From contig BROE01000009.1 of NCBI GenBank assembly GCA_036571765.1, positions 6,738,652 through 6,802,651 on the forward strand: a stretch of 64,000 nt of DNA, read 5' to 3'. A model generated the notes under the pieces. The model was not told where the DNA came from and searched no databases. It worked only from the letters and a program-made list of their open reading frames with translations. Source of the DNA: Plecoglossus altivelis (Eukaryota > Chordata > Actinopteri > Osmeriformes > Plecoglossidae). A program made the position numbers and the translations under genes. How positions within the stretch are numbered: position 1 is the stretch's first letter; each line of letters starts with the position of its first letter. Shown here piece by piece: positions 38,801-47,830 of this stretch.

Positions 38801-41800
38801 AATGGAGGCTGTGTTGTCATGGGGACCGCAGAGAGGTGGGGCTAAAGCTGACTCCAGGTTTTTCTAATCAGGCTAAGGACAGAGATACTCTCAGAAACAC
38901 ACTAAGAAACACACTCAGGTCAGAGACACACTCAGAAACATACTCAGAAGACACATTTCGAGACACACTCAGAAACACACTCAGAAATATGCTCAGAATA
39001 GAGACACATTTACAGACAAACTCAGAAACACAGTCAGGACAGCGACACACTCAGAAACACAGTCAGGACAGAGACACATTCAGAAACACACTCCGGATAA
39101 ACACATAAATAAGACACACTCAGACACGTTCAGAAACACTCAGGACAGGTACACACTCCGAAACACACTCAGGAAAGAGACACATGCAGAGACACACTCA
39201 GAAACACACTCAGGATGGAGACGCATGTAGAGACAGACGCGGATGACACTCAGATCAACACACTCAGGATATAGACACATCAGAAACACACTCAACATAG
39301 AGAGGGAGATTTTGAGTGAGATGCTGAGTTTGGCTGAGGGAATATTTTAAGGAGAAGAGCAAGGCACAGTTTAAAAGGGAGGAGTGGAGGAGATGGGAGT
39401 GTATCACAGCTGCTCAGCTGGCATGTGTGTGTTTTACATGTGTGTGTACGTGTTTACGTGTGCATGCGTACGAACACAGGGGGGTGGAGCCTGATGTAAC
39501 AAGACCCTAACATGAAGAGCAGTGCCTTAGCTCTGGGCTGCTCTCTAATGAGAAGGGCTCATGATCAGAGTCAGATGGCGGGGCCTCAAGCACGCTGCCC
39601 TCCCGCGGGCTCTTGCCGCCCGACACCCTTTGTTGCCTCCAAGTGAGCTGAGACCAGGCCATGAACCATGTAACTTAGGTGGTTCTCAGGTTAATGAAGA
39701 GCAGTAACTCCAGCACCACTGTCTCTGCGCCCCCCCCCCCCCCGCCTCCACAAACCCATGACCCCTCCCCCCCTTCCCCCTCCCCGTGGCGAGGGTCAGG
39801 GTCAGGGGCAATTAACTGTTTACTTTGTGTGAAATATACTGCGGTCAATGCGCGCTCCTCAACGCATGTGACGTTGCATGTTTGGCACGTGTGTGTCTCT
39901 GTCTGGCGTCCAAGACTCATATTCGTTGGACCGTTAGCAGTGGCGTTTTGGACAAGCGACGAAGGAGACCATTGGTCAGGATGATGAAAGGTGGCCTGTG
40001 GCAGGGTGTGCCTCTGAGAGGGGCTGGATGTGGTTGTGTCTGGGGTGGAGGAAGGGGAAGAGGGGTTGAGGTCAGAGCTAGGCTGAGGGAGGTAACACAC
40101 TTTGAGGAGCTAAGTCAAAACAGAGTGGGTGAGGTGCAGTCTGAATCATGAGATGACAAGGCATTCAACAACTGTGTCACATGGCCAACGAGAACCTTTT
40201 GTTCAGATAACCCCCAATGGTGCACATGATAACCTGAAGATCAGGAAATTATCTTCAGGTATATGATCCTACTGAATTGTTGTTGTAGTTATATAATCAC
40301 TTTAATAATTAAAACGAGATTGTAACTCATTTCGAATAAGTTCCTACTAGAGAAAAAAAATCCTTTTGATACCGTTTTGGCAGCTTGGTGGAAAAAGTAC
40401 ACTTACTCCAGTTGCCATCCAATTTGGGCCAATACATATTAAAGCAGGAGCCAGGTCCTAATAAGAGCCATGCATGAGAGGGGGAGAGAGAAAGAGAGAG
40501 ACAGAGAAAGAAAGGGGGGAGGGACAGCTGGAGATAGACACGAAAGAACGCAGAAAGAGAAAAGAAGAGGAAAAAAGAGAGGAGAGAGCTAGAAAGAGAA
40601 AGGGAGCATGAAAGGCTGGAGAAAGGAGAGAGTGTGTAAGAGTGGCATGCCTGATTGAGGTGTGTTTGTGTCAGAGTCTGAGCTCTCGGTGCAGGGCTCC
40701 AAGTCTTCTACAAATAGATTTCAGCTCCAACACCACATCCCAATTAGCCCGTTAGCTGGCTAGCATGGTGCTGAGCCAACATGTTCACAGGTTAATACTG
40801 CCTATGTGTATTCCAACTTACGAGTGTATGTGTACAAGTACAAATGTGTGTGTGTATATATATTATGTATCTGTAGCACATACATAGGCAGTTAACATGT
40901 GCTTGTCCTTCAGTAGCCTGGAACCTCCTGAAATTTAAAGAGGCTAATTCCATACACTCATACATCATAAACATACAAGTTCCTGTCGAATAGCAGAGTG
41001 ACTGCAATGTTTACCCAAGCTGCTGAAAGGACCAGGCTGCCTGATATCAGCAGAAGATAGCAGAGGGCATAGCACACAGATCCTAAATGCTGCCGTATAG
41101 ATCCGCCATCCTCACAGGCACACAAACACAAAACAGATCACTAAAGCTGTTGCTTTTTAGAGGGGCTTTAATCTATTTTTAAGGAAGCACATTACAAAGA
41201 AAACAGTGGGTGCACTTTTAACCTGAACTCCGTGTGACGATAGACAGGCAGGGTTCCAGCCTTACCTGTAATAAAGCCTGTAGCTTCTTCACCGGGACGT
41301 AAATCACAGGGAGGGCCTAGGGGTATCAGATATCGACTGACACGACACTGCTCTTTTATCCTGCTACTTCCTCTCTACCCTGCTGCTGTCACTGGTGGCA
41401 CGTACCCTCTTCAAAGTGCAAGCGTCTCCTAGTCTTTAAAAGGCACGTCTAGAAGTTTATTTACCAAGAAACGACTGCAGTAAATGACAGAAAGGCAGCA
41501 CAATTTACTGAGGGGTGGTGGGTACGGGGAGGAGAGGATGGGGAAAGTGGGGATGGGGAGGATGGGGGGTGGGGTGGAGGGCAGGCAAGGCGGTGAGCCT
41601 GAGCCAGAGGTCTTGGCTGGGCCTGTGAAAGACCATAAAGCTTTAGTATTGACCCACGACCTGTTTACGGCTGGTTGAGAGACTGTGGTGTGAGGATCCT
41701 GGTCACACTCCACCCTGCTTCAGCCCCGTGGCAACACAGAGGGATAGAGACAGAGGGAGGGAGAGCAGAAGTGGGAGAAAAGGAAGGGGAGAGAGGGGAG

Positions 41801-42881
41801 ATGAAAGAGAGTGTTGGAGGGAGAGGTGTAGGGAGAGACAGGGAGAAATAGAGAGAGAAAGAGGGGAGCAAGGGAGAGATTGAGAGAGGTAGAAAAGAGA
41901 AGAGGTAGAAAGAAAAAAGGGGAAAGAGAGACAAAAAGAGAGAGAGAGAGAAAGAAAGAGAAGGATGAAAATAAAATTAAAGAACCCCCTAGATGAACTG
42001 CAGCTACTCTCCCAGCTCTCAGCATCTGATTCATTCTCCATGTTACGTTCTTGTTCAGGCAACCACAAGCCGTGAAAGCCCAGGGATGGGATTTAATGAA
42101 ATAATGAGGTAAAAATGTGAGCGTCTCGCAAACATAAAAACTTTTACTTAAAAACATCACCGCAGTAGAAATGGAGTAAATGATGCATTTCATTTTCTAC
42201 AAAATGGCCGAGGCCTGGCACCGGCACCCACTGAGAGGAGGGGGCAGGTCCCAGAGTAGCAGGAGCAGGTCTGGCAGGAGAACTACCCTGGAGAGGGTCT
42301 TAGTACCCTGGAGAGAATCCTACTAACCATCTTACTGGCAGCGTTGGGCTAGCTACTTAGAAAATGTGGTGAGCTAAGCTCTTAGAGACTCTACGTGAAA
42401 TTAAGCTTCACTTCACTGGCAGAGAAATGTAGATTACGTTAGACTAAAGCAAGATAAGATGAAAAGATAAGATGGCAAATGTAGTTTACTAGATGTTCTA
42501 GAAAATCCCTTCAGGCCCTCCTGCCTTCACATAGAAGACATACATAAATGAGAGGGAAAGACAGAGAAAGCTTTATTGATTGTGTTCGGTTTTCAGACTT
42601 GTATCAATATGAGGTTTTTGTTGAGGTTTCCAGCTCATCTCATTTTGGACAACAATTGAGGTACACCATGTCCACCCCAAAGACCTTCCACAATCTGGCC
42701 AGCGATTGTTCTCTATCAAATCATTGTGTTACTTCTGAAGTTCATTGGCTAGCTCTACTCTTTGGACTGTGCCTGGCTTCTCTCCAGAACATTCTGGACG
42801 GAACGGTGGATGTCCACAGCACGCTGACTCACCTGGTCTTCACCACGTCCAGAGGGTGCATCAGACAGATCTCCACCAGAC
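20856..42881 (-). CDS. slc25a21: Mitochondrial 2-oxodicarboxylate carrier (exons 2-10 of 10; 5' end outside window)
   Basis: Slc25a21 exchanges 2-oxoadipate for 2-oxoglutarate across the inner mitochondrial membrane, in lysine and tryptophan breakdown. Nine exons on the - strand join in frame to 276 residues (first codon split), exactly matching human residues 24-299. The three mitochondrial-carrier signatures are present: PLDVVK (exon 2), PFEVVK (exon 6) and PFDVAK (exon 8). Long near-identical blocks to human include GFYKGILPPILAETPKRAVK, FFTFEQYKKLL, GLQGLNKGL and KIMRLGPGGAVMLLVYEY. The Lys of PFDVAK, equivalent to human K232 (reported mutated in disease), is kept. All introns are GT-AG and there is no frame break. 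Exon 1 (start codon and about 23 residues) was searched for on the - strand up to 64000 and not found, so intron 1 exceeds 21 kb. The tail-to-tail arrangement with pax9 is the known vertebrate order. Confidence 0.97.
20918..21311 (-). other. slc25a21: slc25a21 intron 9
   Basis: 394 bp, mostly degenerate purine-rich (GGAAGG/AGAGAG) sequence on the + strand, so its transcript is pyrimidine-rich up to the exon 10 acceptor. No other feature seen. Confidence 0.8.
21312..21364 (-). CDS. slc25a21: slc25a21 exon 9
   Basis: Acceptor CTTCTAG, donor GTGACC. With the split Gly codon from exon 8 it reads GYLALYKGLVPKIMRLGPG, the third matrix helix and start of transmembrane helix 6. Human has GILALYKGLLPKIMRLGPG. 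Confidence 0.95.
21400..21790. promoter_or_regulatory. Candidate regulatory island in slc25a21 intron 8
   Basis: Almost repeat-free sequence in a repeat-rich gene. It has GATTAGATTGACC (from 21696) and a palindromic homeobox core CTAATTAG (21766-21773). Its apparent open frames on the - strand have no domain. The enhancer role is inferred from motif density and from the known regulatory content of this gene's introns in mammals. Confidence 0.3.
22146..22365. repeat. Minisatellite, about 20-bp unit (CCAGACCTCCACACC type)
   Basis: About ten to eleven imperfect copies of a 20-21 bp unit built on AGACCTCCACACCCAG. It ends only a few bases before the exon 8 splice donor (exon edge at 22368), so copy number changes would alter sequence right at a splice site. 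Confidence 0.92.
22368..22549 (-). CDS. slc25a21: slc25a21 exon 8
   Basis: Acceptor CCTGCCAG, donor GTAAGG. It encodes DPGLEFLRKFAIGLLSGTIS, then SCVNIPFDVAKSRIQGPQPI, then PGVIKYRTCFQTMALVYREE plus two bases of Gly. It contains the third carrier signature PFDVAK with the Lys equivalent to human K232. Confidence 0.96.
22560..22990. repeat. Degenerate GA/ACATCAACAGAGAG repeat tract
   Basis: Imperfect repeats of AGAGAGACATCAACAGAGAG type in slc25a21 intron 7, near the exon 8 acceptor. Irregular spacing suggests old expansion. Confidence 0.85.
23430..23660. promoter_or_regulatory. Candidate regulatory island in slc25a21 intron 7
   Basis: Unique sequence with several homeobox-type motifs: GCAGATTAGTG, GGGTAATTGGGC and palindromic CTAATTAG (23625-23632). 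It sits between a GA microsatellite and a poly-C run. Enhancer role is inference only. Confidence 0.3.
23767..23819. repeat. Poly-C run, 53 bases
   Basis: An uninterrupted run of 53 C on the + strand (poly-G on the slc25a21 sense strand). Runs this long are rare in vertebrate DNA and hard to sequence, so the true length is uncertain. It could form G-quadruplex or i-motif structure. Confidence 0.97.
24210..24340. repeat. Degenerate CTATT/CTAT repeat
   Basis: Imperfect pentamer/tetramer repeats (TATTTCTATTTC, TATGCTATCC) in slc25a21 intron 7. No other feature is seen in the rest of this intron apart from a GA/CA-rich patch at 24830-24910. Confidence 0.75.
24960..25124 (-). CDS. slc25a21: slc25a21 exon 7
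   Basis: Acceptor TTCTACAG, donor GTAAGA, phase 0 at both ends. It encodes QPSTFAQARHIISSGGLGLQ, then GLNKGLTSTLGRHGVFNMIY, then FGFYFNVKDAIPASS. Human has QPSTVGYARQIIKKEGWGLQ and so on, so the matrix-facing helix is the least conserved part while the transmembrane helix 4 block is nearly identical. Confidence 0.96.
25125..25434 (-). other. slc25a21: slc25a21 intron 6
   Basis: 310 bp, AT-rich, unique. Nothing beyond splice sites is recognised. Confidence 0.8.
25435..25542 (-). CDS. slc25a21: slc25a21 exon 6
   Basis: Acceptor CCCACCAG, donor GTGAGG, phase 0 at both ends. It encodes ALSVAGLGSGLTEAVVVNPF then EVVKVSLQANRDSFKV, holding the second carrier signature PFEVVK and transmembrane helix 3. 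Human has AIVVNPFEVVKVGLQANRNTF. Confidence 0.96.
25543..26638 (-). other. slc25a21: slc25a21 intron 5
   Basis: A GGGGAGAG-type purine-rich repeat abuts the exon 6 acceptor (25551-25650), giving a strong polypyrimidine tract in the transcript. The rest is unique sequence without a recognised element. Confidence 0.7.
26639..26698 (-). CDS. slc25a21: slc25a21 exon 5
   Basis: Acceptor CCTCTTCAG, donor GTGAGT. The 60-bp exon encodes FFTFEQYKKLLTFTPLSPGL, matching human FFTFEQYKKLLGYVSLSP. Phase 0 at both ends. Confidence 0.95.
26745..27200. repeat. CA-rich repeat region
   Basis: Diverged ACACACACCTAGACACACTA-type units followed by a purer CA repeat (27160-27196), in slc25a21 intron 4. Predicted frames here are repeat products. 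Confidence 0.9.
27739..27802. repeat. (ACTC)16 microsatellite
   Basis: About sixteen perfect ACTC tetramers, flanked by CT-rich sequence, in slc25a21 intron 4. Its purity suggests recent expansion. Confidence 0.97.
28291..28357 (-). CDS. slc25a21: slc25a21 exon 4
   Basis: Acceptor TTCTCTTGCAG, donor GTGAGG. One base completes the split Gly, then VYGFYKGILPPILAETPKRA and VK follow. This block is nearly identical to human FGFYKGILPPILAETPKRAVK (end of the first repeat, transmembrane helix 2). Confidence 0.96.
28358..30597 (-). other. slc25a21: slc25a21 intron 3, proximal part
   Basis: Unique sequence with a GA microsatellite (29216-29240), GA-rich DNA to 29350, a TG patch near 30005-30055 and a short GGGGTTAGGGTTAG motif at about 30325. 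No exon seen. Confidence 0.65.
30598..31320. repeat. About 700-bp polypurine (GAAGAGGAGG) tract
   Basis: The + strand is almost wholly A/G for over 700 bp, built from AAGAAGAGGAGGAAGTGAGG-type units. It gives long Lys/Arg/Glu frames on + and Ser/Leu frames on -, none a real gene. Long polypurine mirror-like DNA of this kind can adopt triplex (H-DNA) structure. Confidence 0.95.
31321..33221 (-). other. slc25a21: slc25a21 intron 3, distal part
   Basis: Mostly unique sequence with a short GATA-type repeat (31508-31530), CA-rich DNA (32345-32430) and a TG patch near 33178-33210. No exon seen. Confidence 0.65.
33222..33305 (-). CDS. slc25a21: slc25a21 exon 3
   Basis: Acceptor TGTTGTAG before GTTTCAG, donor GTATGG after GAGGG. 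With split codons at both ends it reads RFQIQRGTSDPHSYKNLGDC then FRTVFRNEG, against human RFQIQRCATDPNSYKSLVDS then FRMIFQMEG. An inner TTTCAG three codons in is a weaker alternative acceptor and would lose frame, so the outer one was chosen. A GT three bases after the chosen donor does not join exon 4 in frame. Confidence 0.93.
33306..38860 (-). other. slc25a21: slc25a21 intron 2, proximal part
   Basis: Contains CT-rich DNA (33370-33480), purine-rich DNA (34030-34180, 34280-34340, 36940-37015), G-rich GGGTTAGGGCAGG-type repeats (37440-37610), and unique islands with homeobox-type motifs at 33541-33620 (CCAATTAGCCC) and 36350-36430. CCTCCTGCCTCCTCAC-type repeats occupy 37960-38135. No exon seen. 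Confidence 0.6.
38870..39300. repeat. Minisatellite of ACACTCAGAAACACACTCAG units
   Basis: Imperfect units of ACACTCAGAAACAC, with AGGACAGAGACAC spacers, repeat for about 430 bp in slc25a21 intron 2. They are irregular and lack equal-length unique spacers, so this is a minisatellite and not a CRISPR array. Confidence 0.9.
39301..42832 (-). other. slc25a21: slc25a21 intron 2, distal part
   Basis: Contains a C-rich run (39729-39743), a 10-bp inverted repeat (40232-40260), purine-rich GA DNA (40480-40630 and 41740-41965), a second CCAATTAGCCC element (40740-40750), and a unique AT-rich island (42080-42210). No exon seen. Confidence 0.6.
42833..42881 (-). CDS. slc25a21: slc25a21 exon 2
   Basis: Acceptor CCTCTACAG, donor GTGAGT. 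With split codons it reads GLVEICLMHPLDVVKTR, identical to human residues 24-40, and carries the first carrier signature PLDVVK. The upstream exon must end in a single base G (phase 1). The first 19 bases of this exon recur in intron 1 (see the repeat at 42863-43060). Confidence 0.96.
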
Positions 42882-43060
42882 CTGTAGAGGGAACCACACA
42901 CATATTAGGTCACATGAGACAACACTGTCCAATTCGAACACAAGACAGATCTCCACCAGACCTGCTGAATAAACGACATTCATATTGGGTCAAATGAGGT
43001 CACATGACAGAACAGTGTCCAGTATGTACATACAGATCTCCACCAGGCTTCAGAGAACAT
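42863..43060. repeat. About 80-bp triplication including exon 2 acceptor
   Basis: ACAGATCTCCACCAG occurs at about 42866, 42946 and 43032. The CATATTAGGTCACATGAGAC flank is also repeated in diverged form. Copy 1 is the real slc25a21 exon 2 start; copies 2 and 3 lie in intron 1, upstream in transcript sense. Copy 2 keeps an AG directly before the duplicated exon start. Confidence 0.85.
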
Positions 43061-43432
43061 AGCTAAATCTCAGCCGTATACCATTTGACTTCCAACCCTA
43101 TCTTATATCGCTTTGGATAAAAGTATCAGTAAATGATTGTAATGATCCTATTAGGTTCCAACAGCACTCATAGAACATTGTTGACCGCTCAAGGCTGTGG
43201 TCATGTTCACAGTCATGTCTGTGCAAGCCTCTCCACATCTTCTTGAGCAGAGAGGTAACTCTAGCATTCATCAGTCCCCTGTGTCTGTGCCCTCTCGTCC
43301 AGCTGGCAGGAGTGGGGTGAGCAGGCTGACTGCAGGGCGTTTACAGCAGCCCTCCAAACACCATCCCCTTCTCTTTGGCTTTGATCTTCCCTGCTGTGGG
43401 GGGCACTGGTCCAAGGCACCAAGCATGGCATC

Positions 43433-43433
43433 A

Positions 43434-43464
<31 letters not shown>

Positions 43465-43533
43465 TCACTCTCTCTCACTCTCTCTCACTCTCTCTCTCTC
43501 TCTCTCTCTCAAACACACACACACACACACACA
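43433..43533. repeat. (CT)n(CA)n compound microsatellite
   Basis: CT dinucleotides with a few CTCACT interruptions (43433-43510) followed by CA repeats (43511-43533). Confidence 0.95.
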
Positions 43534-43679
43534 CCAGGACACACACATGTAAACACAGAAAATGTGCACACCAACACACACGTGTACACACTCACATGTG
43601 CATGCAGACACACACAGATACACATATACACCACATGCATCTGCACACACATACCCCCTGACACACACACGTCCTAACT

Positions 43680-43960
43680 AAGTGCATCTGTGCTAATAAG
43701 GCATTCGTTTGGCATTGGGAGACATTCAGGTTTAATCAGGCTGAGATTCTCACTCAATGCCTCTGTTTTTGTATTTAATGGTTTCCCCAGCACATTCCAC
43801 CCTGTGTACACAGCTGCTCTGCAGTATAGACCTCATTCTAATTTGCTCTATTTAATATATTGTCTATAAACAAGACAGTGTCTCCTCTGGGGTTTTCCCG
43901 GAAAGTAATTATTACTATAAATACCTCTGAGAAATTACTGTCTATAGTTGTATCTTAATC
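43680..43960. promoter_or_regulatory. Candidate regulatory island, intron 1
   Basis: Unique AT-rich block with GCTAATAAGGC, GTTTAATCAGG, TCTAATTTGC and GTAATTATTAC motifs, bounded by CA repeats on the left. Enhancer role is inferred from motif content. Confidence 0.25.
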
Positions 43961-46900
43961 TCTGTCGAAACCTTTCGATGGATAGCCTTCAAACTAGAGG
44001 GATTAAATCCCACAGAACAAAGGCAGTTTTGGGATTACGGGTCTGTTCCAGACAGATTGCTCTTCATGGGCAGTTCTGGGATCTGACACGTCTTGAAATG
44101 TGCTGCTTTTCTTCGCTGGTGAGGCCGTGATCACACAGGGACCCATTCCTCAGCCAGCCCTGCCTGCTTGTCTGCTCAACCTGTTCAAACACACGGGATT
44201 CTGGGAAAGTAGAGAACGCGCCCCGACAGGTGACCAGCGAGGAGAGAGAGAGGCAAGGAGAAAGGAAGAGGGCGAGTGCAGAGAAAACAAGAGAGAGAGA
44301 TAGCGAGAAAGAGAGAGGGATAAAAGAGAAAGAGAGATGACTGCAAACTGTGAAGGAGAAGTGAGAGACAGAATGAGAGAGAGAGAGAAGTAGAGGGGAG
44401 GGAGGAGGAGAGGGTGGGAGGGAGAGACGGATGAGTGCTGAGTGAGAGGGTGAGAAAGAGTTGGAGAGAGACAGCTGACTATGGGAAAAGGCAGACCTTA
44501 CCCAATCTCTTTCCCTTCTATCAGTATTAGCACCAGAAGTGGGAAACCAGTCAGACACACCATAATAATGTGACGTTTAGCATCAATTAATCACCCTTTG
44601 CCAGAATAGCTCAAGGGGACTTGAATCTCTCAAGCTCTCATTCTCATGAGCAAACTCTGTTTTTCGCTCTCATGGCTCCAGCTCTGGGAATGAAGCTGGG
44701 CTAGAAGATCAACACAGTGGAATTCCTCTAAGACCTGATGACAAGCAAGGATCCATTCAAGTGAATGACTGTTCACCTCAGAACCCAGGACAACAGCTTT
44801 ACAACACAGACAAGCAATCCTTAAAAGACTTCATGATCTATATCATGACTATGATACTATGCTAATCTATAAATCCTAACTTAAATTTGAATCGGATCAA
44901 ATAGTTAACAATGTATAATATAATTCCATGCATTCTAATCTAGTCTTATTGAATGCAAATCAAAAATTTGTTAGTCTATTGTATTATATCGGCTCCATGA
45001 CTGTATGTTTTCTGTCCTGGGTTGCGTTTAAGACTTCAGAGCAGTTTCTAGATGCGAGTTTGTCAGGGTTTAGCTCTGCCAGGCATGAGTGCAGAGGGAA
45101 AGTATGTTTGTACAAGCACCCTGTCTGACGGTTCAAGACATGACAGCTGGCTAACGAGCAATAGCAGGTGAAGGGAGAGGGCCAGTCTGACAGGCGGGTC
45201 TGAAACAAGATGGTCGTCTGATAACCTCAACCCCTGGGGGGTCTTCTTTAGATGACACTGGTTTTGGAATCTCCAGCTGCAACTGGTCCCAGGTCAACAA
45301 CACTGTGTTCTCGCTCTTCACCTGACACCCTGTGGAGCCCCACTGCATCATGGTCCTGCCGCTTTAGGCTGTCAGCACTAGCTACTGTTCAACTGCTGAG
45401 GGCCCTAAGCTGCCTGGGGCCCCACAACAGTACTGAAAAGTCCTCACACTTCTACAACTCCCTCTAACACACTCCTCCATCCCATTCACTCCTACAACAC
45501 AGTAGTCCACCACCTTCCACAGAAGCCATGCTAGCACTGATGTAGGAGGTTTTCCTCTTATGTCACAAACACACATACACACAGCAGAGTGGTGCTGTCC
45601 TGACATCTGGATGACATTTCTAGCTTGGTTCCGCCTCACTGGGTGAAAAATCGGTGGAGTCCATTATTTAGGAGCTCTTTGTTTCTTAGTCACAATGGAA
45701 CTGACAGATCCTGTCACGTTAAGGACGATACACCTTCACACGCGCGCACACGTACAAACACGCGCACGCATACACAAACACTTGTCACTTAATCATATTG
45801 GCTAATGCCAACAATATAGACAGCGGCATCTGGATCTTTTCCAACAGCAGCCACCTCTACTCCAGCTACAGACTCGCCCAAAACCACGAAACCTGCAAAC
45901 GTCAATGTTCAAGCTACTTGAGCCTCATGCTGTAATCGCGCTGATTTGAGACCGAATCGCGAAGGGACAGGCACACAAACCACGCCACGCTGAGGTGCCG
46001 CTACTCTAGCACGAGAACCTGGTTCAATCATACACAGAGGAACGGTTCGAGGAAAGATACACGACAGCTTCGGTGGTTCCACCGACAGTCTCCGCAGATG
46101 GAACCTCCTCGTCTACGAGGAAAGCTGCTTCTGTGTGTTGCTGTTCCCTGGCCCTGCCACCCCTCTCTCTTGCACACACATTCCAAGAAATCTGAAATCT
46201 TATCTCACTAAGGAAAACAAGTGATCATACATCATGGAGATGATTATCTGTGTTGGCATTGGCTCAGAAAGGTATGCTCCCACGCCAAAAGGGAAAAAAA
46301 GAAAGTGAGAGAGAAAGAAAAACAGTGTTGTGACAGGGAGGGATTGCTCAACACGCACAGGTGTCATCCATCACACAGGAGCAGATCCACAGTCAGCTGT
46401 CGCAGGGCAAAGGTCACAGACACAGGAAGTAGAATACCCATGTCTTAGACGGGGAAGTTACCAAAGATTTGTCACTGAGGGAACTCACTTTCATTAATCA
46501 GACCGTGTCACAAGCAATGCCACTTAGACTAATATACTACAGTCACTAACAGCCATGAATCTCAACCTAGCCACTGTGTCTGATTGACGACTCGCCTACA
46601 GTACGGTACTCACACCAGTTGTCTAGGTAGGAGGTTAACAATGTTCTGCCTGCAGGGATCTCCGACGGAGAGACAGTTTTGTCAGTGTTATAAAGCAATT
46701 TAGCTGATAAATGACTGAAGTATCAATTGTAACTCGATGCATGCATGCCCTGTCATTGGTTGAGCCCATGCCTGAACCCAGAGCCCATAGAGACCGCCCG
46801 CATGCCCCCCAGTTACACATACGTCTCAATATGCCATCATATCTGGAATGCAAACACACACACAGAGTGCCAATGAGCGGAGTTTCATTTGTTATCCCTC

Positions 46901-47549
46901 GTTACCCAAGCACATCAAACCATCTATCAGCCAACAGAGAAGGGGAGGAAGATAGACAGACAAACAGACAGAAAGGGAGAGAGAGAGAAAAAGTGAGGTG
47001 AAAGAGAGAAAGAGAAAGAAGGACAGAAAGTAGGTGAAAGTGTGAAGACTGCACAAAATGACAGCACAGGTTCCTGTTCTTGTTCCAGTCCTCAGTTGGA
47101 CAGCAACACCAAGGTGTTCCCAAAACAAAAGCACTGTGCTTCACACTGTCACATGGACAGAGACAAGTGGAATCGCTTTTGTCAATCATTTGAACAATGG
47201 TTATGGCATTCATGCAAAAATTACACGAGTGATGAGGTGTAAAATGAGTGGAAGCTTTGAAGGATTCATCACTGCCTTGCTATTATACAGGCTTCAGTTT
47301 TGGCTGGCCATAGGCATCAGGTAGCAAGGTAGAAAGTTGGGATGTCTGTATGTTAGGTTCAATTCAAATAAATTCCACTGCAATTCATTCGAGATGTATA
47401 CGACTAAAATGGGTAAACTGTGTATGTGCACAGTTAAAGGAGAAGTAAAACACAGGTCAACCACATTCATGTATGGGTTTCAAGTAATAAAGTGAACGTA
47501 GTGTATGGGGGAGACATTACACTTTAACCCAAAACACTGCCTCTGGTTC

Positions 47550-47830
47550 TGACCAGGTTTTACAGCAAACATTTTAAATATAATCCTATTAAAGTGAAAT
47601 TGTTCTCAAAGGCGGGGGAGGGGGGAGACCAATCCGTCCAAAGCATATAATCACCTCATTTTAGAGGGAACGGATGAAGTATGGTATTTCATGCACACTC
47701 CTGGATATTAAAAGGCAATTAAAGGCTTTAGCAGAGGAAAGAAATTAATGCAAGAGCAGGCGGCCATTATGGTGTGTGATTAATGCTCCTGTTCTGCTCT
47801 GCTCTGTCAGTCCAGGATACCGTCCTGTTC
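47550..47830. promoter_or_regulatory. Candidate regulatory island, intron 1
   Basis: Unique sequence with clustered homeobox-type cores: AAGGCAATTAAAGGC (from 47713), GAAATTAATGC and GTGATTAATGCTCC (from 47776), plus CCATTATGG. It lies between two simple-repeat regions. Enhancer role is inference. Confidence 0.3.

Noticed and set aside
38870..39300. Regular repeats considered as a CRISPR array
   Set aside because: Vertebrate DNA, repeats are contiguous and diverged, and there are no equal-length unique spacers.
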